Shown here: piece by piece, positions 46,745 through 56,921 of the stretch
How positions within the stretch are numbered: the first letter of the stretch is position 1
How the letters are laid out: every line of letters starts with the position of its first letter
The notes under the pieces: generated by a model
Told to the model about the DNA's origin: nothing
What the model saw: only the letters and a program-made list of their open reading frames with translations
Databases searched by the model: none
Made by a program: the position numbers and the translations under genes
Assembly (NCBI GenBank): GCA_027682205.1
Contig: JAQDAD010000001.1
Coordinates: 806,001 to 870,000 of the forward strand
Direction: 5' to 3'
DNA length: 64,000 nucleotides
Origin: Streptococcaceae bacterium AF54-32pH5A
GTDB lineage: Bacteria; Bacillota; Bacilli; Lactobacillales; Streptococcaceae

Positions 46745-48628
46745 TTAATTTCGTTCATTACTTGACGTTCTACTGCTATCTGAAGAATCCGTTGTAGGGT
46801 TGCTACCTTGATTGTTACTCTGTGAAGGCGTCGTGTCTGTTCCTGGATTTCCGCGTTGAGACGAACTTGATGAAGAAGGAAGTGGTTTTGGTTTATAAAT
46901 AGAAATCTTAACACGTGTTTTATTGAGATCTACCTTTTCTCCAGGTTTAGGGTCCTGACTAACAACTGTTCCTGCAGTAGTTCCTTCAGGAGCAGTTGAT
47001 ACTTCCACAACTTCGATATTGGCCTCTTTTACACCAACAATCTGAGTCAAATTGTTCTTAGTAAATTCGAGACTTGAACCAATGTAACTTGGCATCGAAA
47101 CGCTGGTCACCTTCTTAGCAACTGTTAAGGTAATCGTGCTGGCTTTCGTGAGATCGTAAGTACTTCCTGCAGCTGGGGTTTGCCTAATGACTGTTCCTGG
47201 GTCGCTTTCGCTAGATTCCTCTTCCTCGATCTTGATAAGATTTTCTGGAACTTTTTTCTCTTTGAGCTCTGCGACAACATCCGAGGACTTACGTCCTACA
47301 TAGTTACTTAGTTGGAAGGATTGCTTACCTGATGAAACGATTAGATTTACTTTGCTTCCTTCTTTTCGACCACTTCCAGCTTCTGGGTCTGTTCGAATGA
47401 CGCGACCTTCGGCTACTGTCTCACTGGCCTCTGTTTTTTCTTCACCTACTTCAAAATTAGCCTTTTTAAGGGCTTCTTTTGCCTCTGCTACTGTCTGTCC
47501 CGATACATTTGGAATAGCAATAGTCGCTGGAGTTCGGGAGAAGATCCAAATCAAAGAGGCTGCAACTAGCAAGGCACTGGCCAGTAAAATCATGTAGCGA
47601 GCTTTAAACTTCCGTTTTTTCGCTGGTTTTGGTACTGGTGCTTCATCTACCACCTGCTGAGTCTGCTCTTTTGATTGAGGTCGCTCTAATTGTGGTTTAG
47701 CCTTCGGAATAGAGGTCAGAGTGCTTTGTGGAACTTTAGGCAAGGTCTTGGTATCAACCTTGCTTGCCTCATCAAAGACTAGCTTTGGTTCTCTCCTACG
47801 ATTGTGAGACAAACAACTCGACAAGTCCACATACATTTCTGATACAGACTGATAGCGATCTGTCAATTTCTTGGCCGTTGCCTTGATAACAACATTTTCC
47901 AAAGCTTGTGGTACTGCTGGATTCTCAGCAATAACAGATGGGAGTGGTTTTTGGAAATGCTGTAGGGCAATAGTCACTGCACTATCCCCATCATAAGGGA
48001 TATGTCCAGTCAACATTTCATAGAAAATAATCCCCATAGCATAGATGTCACTCTGCACAGTTGCCTTGGAACCACGAGCCTGCTCAGGTGAGAGATAGTG
48101 GACTGAACCGAGCATGGAGTTGGTCTGTGTCAGACTGGTCTCTGCAAAAGCCACGGCAATCCCAAAGTCTGTAACTTTGGCAGTTCCATCTGGTGTCAAT
48201 AGGATATTTTGAGGTTTCAAATCTCGGTGGATAATCCCTCTCGTATGCGCCAGACGCATGGCCAAGAGAATCTGTCCCATAATACGGACGGCTTCTTCAT
48301 TTGAGAGAGGGGAGTGTTCTTTGATATAACGTTTGAGGTCAAGCCCTGCTACATACTCCATAGCTAGGTACTGCTGACCGTCTTCCTCACCGATATCTGT
48401 TATTCGAACGATATGGGGATGATCCAGTTCCGCCATGGCCCTCGCTTCACGTTGAAAACGTGCCACAGCAATCGGATCGGTCTGATAGTTAGTCCTCAGG
48501 ACCTTAACCGCCACTTCTTCCCCGTCTAGGATCAAATCCTTGGCCAAGTAAACATCCGCCATGCCTCCTCGACCAATCTGTTTGACAATCCGATATCGTC
48601 CGGCAAAAATCTTGCCGATCTGGATCAT
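46745..48628 (-). CDS. stkP: Serine/threonine kinase StkP with three PASTA repeats
   Basis: A 627-residue receptor kinase controlling cell division and wall synthesis. The kinase domain (12-270) is complete: GRGGMADVY, Lys42, HRDLKPQN (Asp136) and DFG. A single membrane helix (about 344-364) leads to three extracellular PASTA repeats (about 367-436, 437-508 and 509-582). The pneumococcal protein has four. A Ser/Asn/Thr-rich tail of about 45 residues ([16 protein letters not shown] onward) follows. It overlaps phpP by four bases. Confidence 0.94.
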   Translation of the reverse strand: MIQIGKIFAGRYRIVKQIGRGGMADVYLAKDLILDGEEVAVKVLRTNYQTDPIAVARFQREARAMAELDHPHIVRITDIGEEDGQQYLAMEYVAGLDLKRYIKEHSPLSNEEAVRIMGQILLAMRLAHTRGIIHRDLKPQNILLTPDGTAKVTDFGIAVAFAETSLTQTNSMLGSVHYLSPEQARGSKATVQSDIYAMGIIFYEMLTGHIPYDGDSAVTIALQHFQKPLPSVIAENPAVPQALENVVIKATAKKLTDRYQSVSEMYVDLSSCLSHNRRREPKLVFDEASKVDTKTLPKVPQSTLTSIPKAKPQLERPQSKEQTQQVVDEAPVPKPAKKRKFKARYMILLASALLVAASLIWIFSRTPATIAIPNVSGQTVAEAKEALKKANFEVGEEKTEASETVAEGRVIRTDPEAGSGRKEGSKVNLIVSSGKQSFQLSNYVGRKSSDVVAELKEKKVPENLIKIEEEESSESDPGTVIRQTPAAGSTYDLTKASTITLTVAKKVTSVSMPSYIGSSLEFTKNNLTQIVGVKEANIEVVEVSTAPEGTTAGTVVSQDPKPGEKVDLNKTRVKISIYKPKPLPSSSSSSQRGNPGTDTTPSQSNNQGSNPTTDSSDSSRTSSNERN

Positions 48629-49365
48629 TCTACTTCCTCCTCATTCATGTGAACAAGGGCAACCGTGATATTATCTAAGCCTCCTGCATTGTTTGCAAAA
48701 CGAATCAAAGTTGCCGCCTTGTCTGCCAAGGAAATATCACTCGTTACAATATCGTAGATATCGCTTCCTGAGATCATGTTGGTCAAGCCGTCACTGTTAA
48801 GCAAGAGGTAGTCTCCTGGCTCTAGGCTGACCATGCCAAAATCTGGTTGAATTTCATCTTTTTGCCCAATGGATTGGGTAATGATATTTTTCTGCGGATG
48901 AATTTCTGCCTCCTCTGGAGTTAGCTGACCAGCCTTTAGCAGAGCATTAACCAAAGAATGATCACTTGTGAGCTGGCGATACTCTTCACCACGAATCAAA
49001 CCGATACGAGAATCACCGATGTGGGCATAAATAGCTTGATTTCCAATAATGGCTACTGCTTCAAGCGTTGTTCCCATCCCCTTATAGGCTTCGTCTTTCC
49101 CCATCTGATGAATTTTTTGATTTTCAAGTTCCAGATAGTGGGCAAACCATTCACGAACCTCATTGACGGTGTCGATTTGGGTATCAACCCAAGCCACGCC
49201 CAGGTCTGTTACCGCCATCTCACTAGCGATATTGCCTGCACGGTGTCCTCCCATCCCATCAGCCAAGAGGATCATGGTGCGTCCTGCTCGGTTGACAAAG
49301 TGATTGACATAGTCTTGGTTATTTGTTCGTTTCTGACCAACATCTGTTAATAATGCTATTTCCAT
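48625..49365 (-). CDS. phpP: PP2C-type phosphatase PhpP
   Basis: A 246-residue PPM phosphatase that reverses StkP phosphorylation. The metal ligands are in [16 protein letters not shown] and SDGLTNMI, with the C-terminal DNITVAL. It overlaps stkP by four bases. Confidence 0.95.
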   Translation of the reverse strand: MEIALLTDVGQKRTNNQDYVNHFVNRAGRTMILLADGMGGHRAGNIASEMAVTDLGVAWVDTQIDTVNEVREWFAHYLELENQKIHQMGKDEAYKGMGTTLEAVAIIGNQAIYAHIGDSRIGLIRGEEYRQLTSDHSLVNALLKAGQLTPEEAEIHPQKNIITQSIGQKDEIQPDFGMVSLEPGDYLLLNSDGLTNMISGSDIYDIVTSDISLADKAATLIRFANNAGGLDNITVALVHMNEEEVE

Positions 49366-49380
49366 TGTGTCAGTTCCTTC

Positions 49381-50697
49381 CTAATCAGATATCTTGCGAA
49401 ATTGGCTGATAAAGAATCCATCACTTCCATACAATTCAGGAGTGATCAAGATACAGCCGTCCTTCAAAATATCCTTGCATTCATGTTCTAGTTTAACCTG
49501 CTCAAACTCGGGATGACTTTCTAAAAATGCCTCAACGACGTGAAAGTTCTCCTCTGAGACGATAGTGCAGGTACTATACGTTATTATACCACCTTTTCGT
49601 AAGGTTTGACAAACACTACCTAGTATTTCCAGCTGAATTTGCTGTAATGATGCGAAATCCGCCGTTTCTTTATTGTATTTGATATCTGGTTTGCGACGCA
49701 AAAGACCAATTCCAGAACAAGGAGCATCTACTAAAATCTTGTCAAAGGAGTCCCGACCGAAAAACTCATGTACTTTTCTGGCATCCAATTTTTGCGTTTG
49801 CACTCGATTTACGACTCCCAAACGTTGAGCATTTTCTTGGATCAAGTCCAACTTGTGATCGTAAAGGTCTAAAGCCGTCACCTTACCAGATGTGAGGTAG
49901 GAGGCTATATGGGCTGTTTTCCCTCCCGGAGCCGCACAGGCATCTAGAACCTGCTCATCGCCTTGTAAATCAAGAGTGGGAGCAACCAGTTGACTAGACT
50001 CGTCTTGGATGGTAATGACCCCCTCGGCGAACAAATCATGTCCCGCAAAGTGCCCCTGCTCCTTGACCAAACCAGAAGTGGCCAAAAGAGAATCACTCGC
50101 CTCTAACACGGCTTTGATTTCCTCTTTTCGGCTCAAGTCGGTCACTCGGATGCTGGCTTTGTTACGCACCAAGAGACTTTCAAAGATGGCTTGCGCTCTC
50201 TCTTCACCATATTCTTCCTTGAGCTTAGACACGAGCCAAACTGGGAGAGAATAGGTAATGGAATCACGCTTGTTTTTGCGTTTGATAGTTGCAATATCTG
50301 GCAATCCTTCTCGCAAGATACGACGAAGAACGGCATTGACCAGTTTTTCACTGCCTTTTTTACGGGCTTTTGCTAGTTCTACCGCTTCATTGACCACAGC
50401 ATGATCGGGAATTTTATCCAGAAAACGGAGTTGGTAGATGCTCATGAGAAGAAGAACATAGAGCCAGTTATCTAGCTTTTCTCGGTCTTCGATAAAGTGA
50501 GACAAATACCATTCTAAGGTGAGTTTGCGGGCTACCGTTCCGTAAACAATCTCTGTCACCAAACCCTTGTCTGCTGCTGAGAGTTGACTGCCCTTGAGGT
50601 GTTTGTTTAAGGCAATGTTTGAGTATGCTTGGTTGACAAAAACATCCTCTAACACTGCTAGAGCTAGATTTCTAGCCGTTTCTACTTTAGTCACCAA
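49381..50697 (-). CDS. rsmB: 16S rRNA m5C967 methyltransferase
   Basis: A 438-residue RsmB/Sun protein: an N-terminal NusB-like domain (1-140), then the SAM-dependent domain with [11 protein letters not shown], the catalytic DAPCSG and YSTCT. It overlaps fmt by 11 bases and precedes phpP by 15. Confidence 0.95.
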   Translation of the reverse strand: MVTKVETARNLALAVLEDVFVNQAYSNIALNKHLKGSQLSAADKGLVTEIVYGTVARKLTLEWYLSHFIEDREKLDNWLYVLLLMSIYQLRFLDKIPDHAVVNEAVELAKARKKGSEKLVNAVLRRILREGLPDIATIKRKNKRDSITYSLPVWLVSKLKEEYGEERAQAIFESLLVRNKASIRVTDLSRKEEIKAVLEASDSLLATSGLVKEQGHFAGHDLFAEGVITIQDESSQLVAPTLDLQGDEQVLDACAAPGGKTAHIASYLTSGKVTALDLYDHKLDLIQENAQRLGVVNRVQTQKLDARKVHEFFGRDSFDKILVDAPCSGIGLLRRKPDIKYNKETADFASLQQIQLEILGSVCQTLRKGGIITYSTCTIVSEENFHVVEAFLESHPEFEQVKLEHECKDILKDGCILITPELYGSDGFFISQFRKISD

Positions 50698-51622
50698 ATC
50701 GTTCTCCTACTGCCAAAGTCCGTCCAACTCCGTTTAGGAAGGAAGCAATGTCCATCTTAGGTTTACCTGCTGGCTGCACTTGCTTGAGAGATAGTGCCCC
50801 TTCAGCCGTCGCGACGATCAATTCCTTCTTGCCAATAGAGAGGATCTCACCTGGATTTCCCTGACCTTCTACTGGGAGGGCTTCATAAATCTTAAAGCGG
50901 TCTCCTTTGAGAAAAGTATGGGCAACAGGCCAAGGATTCATCCCACGGATTTGGTTAAAGAGTTGACGGTTGGTCTTGGTCCAGTCCAGCTTTTCTTCCT
51001 CTGGCTTAATATTTGGCGAGAAAGTAACCTGACTTGGATCCTGCGGTTCAAGTTTAATTTCCCCAGCAATATAGGCAGGTAAGGTATCCAAAAGCAAATC
51101 ACGACCAACGATCGCCAATTTTTCAAACAAGGTCCCGACATTGTCCTCATCTGTGATGGGAATACTGCGACGGGAAATCATGTCTCCTGCATCCATTTCT
51201 TTAACCATTTCCATGATGGTCACACCAGCTTCCTCATCCCCTTGAATCAAGGCATAATGGATAGGAGCACCACCACGGTGTTTGGGAAGGAGAGAAGCAT
51301 GAACATTGACCGCAAAGTCCATGCTATCAAGAAGTTTACTTGGGAGAAACTGCCCAAAAGCAGCGGTCACAATCCCATCCGCTCCCAAATTCATAATAGC
51401 TTCCAGCTCTGGGCTTCCAGATAATTTTTCAGGTTGGTAGATAGGAAGACCCGCTTCTTTGGCGGCCTGCTTGACTGGGGTTTCTTGGATCACTTTTTTA
51501 CGGCCGACAGCGCGGTCTGGCTGGGTCACAACAGCTAGAATCTCGTAACGGTCGTCCGATAACAATCCCTTCAAAACTGTCGCTGAAAAATCAGGTGTCC
51601 CCATAAAGATTAGTTTTGTCAT
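50687..51622 (-). CDS. fmt: Methionyl-tRNA formyltransferase
   Basis: A 311-residue Fmt. FMGTPDFS at the N-terminus, [20 protein letters not shown] (catalytic and folate site, about 108-127) and the C-terminal tRNA-binding domain (from about 210) are present. It lies between priA and rsmB, the standard order. Confidence 0.95.
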   Translation of the reverse strand: MTKLIFMGTPDFSATVLKGLLSDDRYEILAVVTQPDRAVGRKKVIQETPVKQAAKEAGLPIYQPEKLSGSPELEAIMNLGADGIVTAAFGQFLPSKLLDSMDFAVNVHASLLPKHRGGAPIHYALIQGDEEAGVTIMEMVKEMDAGDMISRRSIPITDEDNVGTLFEKLAIVGRDLLLDTLPAYIAGEIKLEPQDPSQVTFSPNIKPEEEKLDWTKTNRQLFNQIRGMNPWPVAHTFLKGDRFKIYEALPVEGQGNPGEILSIGKKELIVATAEGALSLKQVQPAGKPKMDIASFLNGVGRTLAVGERFGD

Positions 51623-51634
51623 TTCTTCTCCTTC

Positions 51635-54031
51635 TTATAAAAATTGCTGCGGTTCGTGGTCAATGCTGAGACGAAGCTCGCTATTTTCCCGTTCTTGAGT
51701 CAAGGCCAAAACTCGATTGAGGGTTGGTCCTAGCTCATCTTCTAAACGGTATTTAATCAAAATCTGGTAATGATAAAGGTTGTGGGTGCGGGCAATGGGT
51801 TTTGGTGTCGGTCCAAGGATTTTACTAGTTTGCGATAAACCTGATCGCAAAATTCCCATGACTTCATAGGCACGTTTGACAACCTCTTCTTCTTTCTTGT
51901 GAGAGAGGGTAATCCCAATCGTGAAATAATAAGGCGGATAGCCAAGTTGGCGTCTGATACTCATTTCATAGGCATAAAAACCTTCATAATCCTGTTCCTT
52001 GGCAAAACGAATGGCATAATGCTGCGGATTGTAAGACTGGATCAAGACCTGCCCAGCCTTTTCCGCACGACCTGCCCGACCAGCCACCTGGGTTAAGAGT
52101 TGGAAGGTTCTCTCAGAAGAGCGAAAATCAGGTAAGTTCAAGGCCGTATCCGCATTGAGCACTCCGACTAGGGTCACATTTGGAAAATCCAAGCCCTTGG
52201 CAATCATCTGAGTTCCCAGCAAGATATCTGCTTCCCCTCGTCCAAACTGGTCCAGTAAGGCTTGGTGACTACCCTTCCTGCGGGTTGTATCAACATCCAT
52301 CCGCAGAATGCGGGCCTGAGGAAAGAGTTCTGCTAACTCATCGTATGCTTTCTGAGTCCCAGTCCCGTAGTAACGAATACTTCGGCTCTGACAGTTGGGA
52401 CATACATGAGGAATTCCCTTAGAAAAGCCACAGTAATGGCAGTTCATAGTCTTGGTATCCATGTGCAGGGTGAGAGAAATGTCACAGTTGGGACAAGTAT
52501 CCACCGTCCCACACTCCCGACACATAACAAAGCTAGAATAACCCCGACGATTGAGCATGAGGACTACCTGTTCTTTTTTATCCAGGCGCTCCTGAATAGC
52601 ATCTAGCAATGGTGGCGTAAAGTTTGATGTCTCATTCTGTCCGATATAGTCCCGAAAATCAATCACTTGAACCTCGGGAATGGTGGCCAAGGGATTGGCC
52701 CGTTGGGTCAGACGTAAGTGTTGATAGACACCTTTTCCAGCCCGCGCTCGGCTCTCTAAGCTCGGTGTAGCAGAACCAAGGACTAGGGCCGCTTGATTGT
52801 ACTGAGCCCGTAGAATAGCGACCTCTCTAGCATGATAACGCGGATTACTGTCTTGTTTGTAGCTAGCTTCATGCTCTTCATCGATAATGATGACACCTAG
52901 ATTCTTCAACGGAGCAAAGATGGCCGATCTGGCGCCAACTACAACTTGAGCATCTCCACGCTCGACCTTGCGCCATTCATCGTACTTCTCACCATTAGAC
53001 AAGCCTGAATGAAGGATGGCTACTTTCTCGCCGAAGCGAGCAATAAAACGCTCCGTCATTTGTGGTGTCAGGGAAATCTCAGGTACCAGCAAAATGGCCG
53101 TCTTGCCCTTGTCCAAGGCTCCTTGGATAATCTGCAAGTAAACTTCTGTTTTCCCACTTCCTGTAATCCCTTGAAGGAGGAAAGGAGGTTGCTGACTCCC
53201 AATAGCACTGACAACCGCATCACGAGCCTGTCTTTGCTCTGGATTCAGCTCCAAAGGTCTACTTGCTTCAATGCCTTCAAAATAAGTAGCTGAACGTTGC
53301 ACTTCCTTTTGGACTATGGTTAGAGCTCCTTGCTCCACAAAGAAGTTGACTTGCTCCCGCGAGTAGGACTCTAACAAGCTAGCCAGAGGAGCACTTTCCG
53401 CATGAGCAAGCAAATAGTCTCTTAGCTCTGCCTTTTTCTTAGCACGCGCAGAAATCTCAATACCTTCTAACTGCTCAATATGGACCTCATACCAAGACTG
53501 GGTCTTGACCTTCTTCTGATCGACAGCCTGGTATTCTAAGCGGAGCAGACCTTTTCTGGTCAAGAGCATCATTTCTGCCTGCTTTGCTAAATCTAGAGAT
53601 GAAAAGGCTAGCGAATCTTCTGAACCAAACAAGCGCTCTTTGTCTGCCTGACTTAGGCCTTCTAAAGGATAGAGAATCTTATCATAACTGGAGTTTAAAA
53701 ATCCTGGAAGCATGGCTTTTAGAATGGAGATCTTGTAAGAAAAAACTGACTTACGTAGCTCCTCAGCCAGCCAGAGTTGCTCCTGAGTCAAAACTGGAGA
53801 AAAGTCTAGCACCTCCGCAATCTCTTTCAAGTCCTGATCTGTCACTTCTTCATCTGACTGGGACTCCAAGCCCAGCACAATTCCTTGGATCAAACGATTG
53901 CCCTTACCGAAGGGGACATGGACCCGCATACCGACTTCCAGCATGTCTACAAATTCCTCTGGGACCTTGTAGCTATAGGGCTGGTCCGTCTGCATCAGGG
54001 GAACATCCACGATAATTTTTGCGATAGCCAT
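51635..54031 (-). CDS. priA: Primosomal protein N' (PriA helicase)
   Basis: A 798-residue replication-restart helicase: N-terminal 3'-end-binding region, GITGSGKTEVY (Walker A), DEEHEASYKQ, and a zinc-binding segment with eight Cys (CRECGTVDTCPNC, then CHYCGFSKGIPHVCPNC). The C-terminal helicase domain has QMIAKGLDFPNVTLV and AGRAGRAEKAGQV. It lies 12 bases before fmt. Confidence 0.95.
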   Translation of the reverse strand: MAIAKIIVDVPLMQTDQPYSYKVPEEFVDMLEVGMRVHVPFGKGNRLIQGIVLGLESQSDEEVTDQDLKEIAEVLDFSPVLTQEQLWLAEELRKSVFSYKISILKAMLPGFLNSSYDKILYPLEGLSQADKERLFGSEDSLAFSSLDLAKQAEMMLLTRKGLLRLEYQAVDQKKVKTQSWYEVHIEQLEGIEISARAKKKAELRDYLLAHAESAPLASLLESYSREQVNFFVEQGALTIVQKEVQRSATYFEGIEASRPLELNPEQRQARDAVVSAIGSQQPPFLLQGITGSGKTEVYLQIIQGALDKGKTAILLVPEISLTPQMTERFIARFGEKVAILHSGLSNGEKYDEWRKVERGDAQVVVGARSAIFAPLKNLGVIIIDEEHEASYKQDSNPRYHAREVAILRAQYNQAALVLGSATPSLESRARAGKGVYQHLRLTQRANPLATIPEVQVIDFRDYIGQNETSNFTPPLLDAIQERLDKKEQVVLMLNRRGYSSFVMCRECGTVDTCPNCDISLTLHMDTKTMNCHYCGFSKGIPHVCPNCQSRSIRYYGTGTQKAYDELAELFPQARILRMDVDTTRRKGSHQALLDQFGRGEADILLGTQMIAKGLDFPNVTLVGVLNADTALNLPDFRSSERTFQLLTQVAGRAGRAEKAGQVLIQSYNPQHYAIRFAKEQDYEGFYAYEMSIRRQLGYPPYYFTIGITLSHKKEEEVVKRAYEVMGILRSGLSQTSKILGPTPKPIARTHNLYHYQILIKYRLEDELGPTLNRVLALTQERENSELRLSIDHEPQQFL

Positions 54032-54096
54032 CTTCTCACCTCCTTCTTGTCAGTACATTCTTGCAATAGAAAAAATAAGATTGAGTCCCCCCAACC

Positions 54097-54411
54097 TTAA
54101 ATTTTTTCACCATCTTCTTTTTCTTTAGCGATTTGCTCTTTGATTTTCTTTTCTTCTTCTTCTTTGCGGCGTTTTTCTTCTTCGATACGGAGACGAACCG
54201 CTTCACGTTTTCCTTCTGGATCTGGGTGAATTGTAACGTTTCCTGACTCGATTTCTTCCAAAGCGCGAAGAGTTGATTTTTCAGACTTAAACTCTTGAGT
54301 AGCTGGCGCACCTGCTTCTAGTTCGTGGGCACGTTTTGCTTCCAAGATTACGAGTGAATATTTTGATGGTACCTTGTCAAGCAAGGTATCGATAGAGGGT
54401 TTTAACATCAT
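54097..54411 (-). CDS. rpoZ: RNA polymerase omega subunit
   Basis: A 104-residue omega subunit: [20 protein letters not shown] and [12 protein letters not shown] are conserved. The Lys/Glu-rich C-terminal helix ([19 protein letters not shown]) is longer than in E. coli but typical of streptococci. It follows gmk by 24 bases. Confidence 0.94.
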   Translation of the reverse strand: MMLKPSIDTLLDKVPSKYSLVILEAKRAHELEAGAPATQEFKSEKSTLRALEEIESGNVTIHPDPEGKREAVRLRIEEEKRRKEEEEKKIKEQIAKEKEDGEKI

Positions 54412-54435
54412 TTGCTTGTACCTGTTTCCTATAGT

Positions 54436-55128
<693 letters not shown>

Positions 55129-55160
55129 TTATCCTTCTACAGTCTTTCTATCTAGTGTAA

Positions 55161-55195
55161 CAAAAAAGCAGTAATATTTCAACTGCTCTTTTTTA
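55161..55195. terminator. Terminator of rny
   Basis: GCAGT (55168-55172) pairs with ACTGC (55182-55186), flanked by A and T runs. It functions on the minus strand after rny. Confidence 0.65.
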
Positions 55196-55196
55196 T

Positions 55197-56810
55197 TTAT
55201 TTAGCATAATCTACTGCACGAAGTTCGCGGATCACGGTTACCTTGATATTTCCTGGGTAATCGAGATTGTTTTCAATTTTCTCACGAACTTTGTGAGCCA
55301 AGATTGTGACTTTGTCGTCTTTGATTTGTCCTGGATTAACCATGATACGAATCTCACGTCCTGCTTGAAGGGCAAAGCTATTTTGCACGCCTTCAAAGCC
55401 ATTGGCGATTTCTTCCAAATCATGGAGACGCTTGATATAGCTTTCAAGAGATTCACTACGAGCACCTGGACGCGCTGCACTCAAGGCATCTGCTGCAGCA
55501 ACGATCACTGCAATGACGCTTTCGGCTTCGACATCACCGTGGTGGCTAGCAATCGTATTCACCACAACTGGGTGTTCCTTGTACTTACGAGCCAACTCGG
55601 TACCAATCTCAACGTGGCTGCCTTCAACCTCGCGATCAATGGCTTTCCCGATGTCATGAAGGAATCCAGCACGACGGGCAAGAGCTGCATTTTCACCAAG
55701 TTCACTTGCGATGATACCAGATAACTTAGCAACCTCAATCGAATGACGCAAGACATTTTGTCCATATGAAGTACGGAACTGCAAACGTCCCATGATCTTC
55801 ATCAAGTCTGGATGGAGGTTTGGCGCACCAATCTCATAGGCAGCAGCCTCTCCATATTCACGGATTTTATTGTCAATCTCTTGACGGTTTTTCTCCACCA
55901 ACTCCTCGATACGAGCTGGGTGGATACGGCCATCTTTGAGCAACATTTCCATGGTCATACGAGCAATTTCACGACGAATCGGGTCAAATCCTGACAAGGT
56001 TACCACTTCTGGCGTGTCGTCGATGATAACATCGACCCCTGTCAAACTTTCAAAGGTACGAATATTGCGTCCTTCACGACCGATAATGCGTCCCTTCATG
56101 GTATCGTCTGGTAGGTGAACTGTAGAGTTTGTTGACTCCGCTACATAATCACCAGCGATACGCTGCATAGCCTGAACCAAGATATCTTTAGCAATCTTGT
56201 CTGAACGTTCCTTGACCTCTTGCTCAGCCTCACGAATGCGGCTAGCAATTTCCTTAGTCAAGTTTTCCTCTGTCTGAGCCAAGATAATATCTCGAGCCTC
56301 AGCTTGGGAAAGGGAACCGATACGTTCAAGTTCAGCTTCTTTTTGTCTTTCGACTTCCTCTAATTGCTCTTCACGTGCATCAAGGTTTTTTGCTCTATCA
56401 GAAATACTTTGTTCTTTTTGTTCAAGTGTTTTTTCTTTGTTCGTCAAATTGTCGTCTTTGCGGTCAAGGCTTGCAGCTCTCTCCGTCAAACGACTTTCAA
56501 TTTGCTTGAGCTCCTGACGTTCTGACTTAAATTCAGCGTCCACTTCTTCACGGTATTTTCTGGCTTCCTCTTTGGCCTCCAATAGTGCTTCTTTTTTAAG
56601 AGACTTGCTTTCGCTCTTGGCTTCATTTAGCAATAAATCCGCTTCGCGCTCAGCTTGTCCTCGTAAATTAGTTGCTTCTTGTTCAGCATTTAGAAGCATC
56701 AACTCTGCAGCCTCTTGTGATGATTTCATCTTAGCTGAGATGCTGACATATCCAATGACTAAACCAATGATGACGGCAAAAACAACAATCGCAATGGTCA
56801 TGATTTCCAT
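55197..56810 (-). CDS. rny: Ribonuclease Y
   Basis: A 537-residue membrane-anchored endoribonuclease that starts mRNA decay. N-terminal membrane helix (about 4-24), a long charged coiled coil (about 25-200), KH domain ([19 protein letters not shown]) and HD domain ([12 protein letters not shown], about 370). It has a good promoter 50 bases upstream. Confidence 0.96.
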   Translation of the reverse strand: MEIMTIAIVVFAVIIGLVIGYVSISAKMKSSQEAAELMLLNAEQEATNLRGQAEREADLLLNEAKSESKSLKKEALLEAKEEARKYREEVDAEFKSERQELKQIESRLTERAASLDRKDDNLTNKEKTLEQKEQSISDRAKNLDAREEQLEEVERQKEAELERIGSLSQAEARDIILAQTEENLTKEIASRIREAEQEVKERSDKIAKDILVQAMQRIAGDYVAESTNSTVHLPDDTMKGRIIGREGRNIRTFESLTGVDVIIDDTPEVVTLSGFDPIRREIARMTMEMLLKDGRIHPARIEELVEKNRQEIDNKIREYGEAAAYEIGAPNLHPDLMKIMGRLQFRTSYGQNVLRHSIEVAKLSGIIASELGENAALARRAGFLHDIGKAIDREVEGSHVEIGTELARKYKEHPVVVNTIASHHGDVEAESVIAVIVAAADALSAARPGARSESLESYIKRLHDLEEIANGFEGVQNSFALQAGREIRIMVNPGQIKDDKVTILAHKVREKIENNLDYPGNIKVTVIRELRAVDYAK

Positions 56811-56858
56811 GTTTTTACCTCATTAAATTTGTTTATCGAATGACATACATTCTTTAAT

Positions 56859-56887
56859 ATTCTATCATAAAAAACCGATTTTCACAA
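56859..56887 (-). promoter_or_regulatory. Promoter of rny
   Basis: On the minus strand TTGTGA (56882-56887) lies 17 bases before TAGAAT (56859-56864). It is close to the hsdR stop, so the two transcripts nearly touch. Confidence 0.6.
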
Positions 56888-56921
56888 ACCCAAATTGAAG
56901 AGTTTTGTGTGAATTTTGGAG

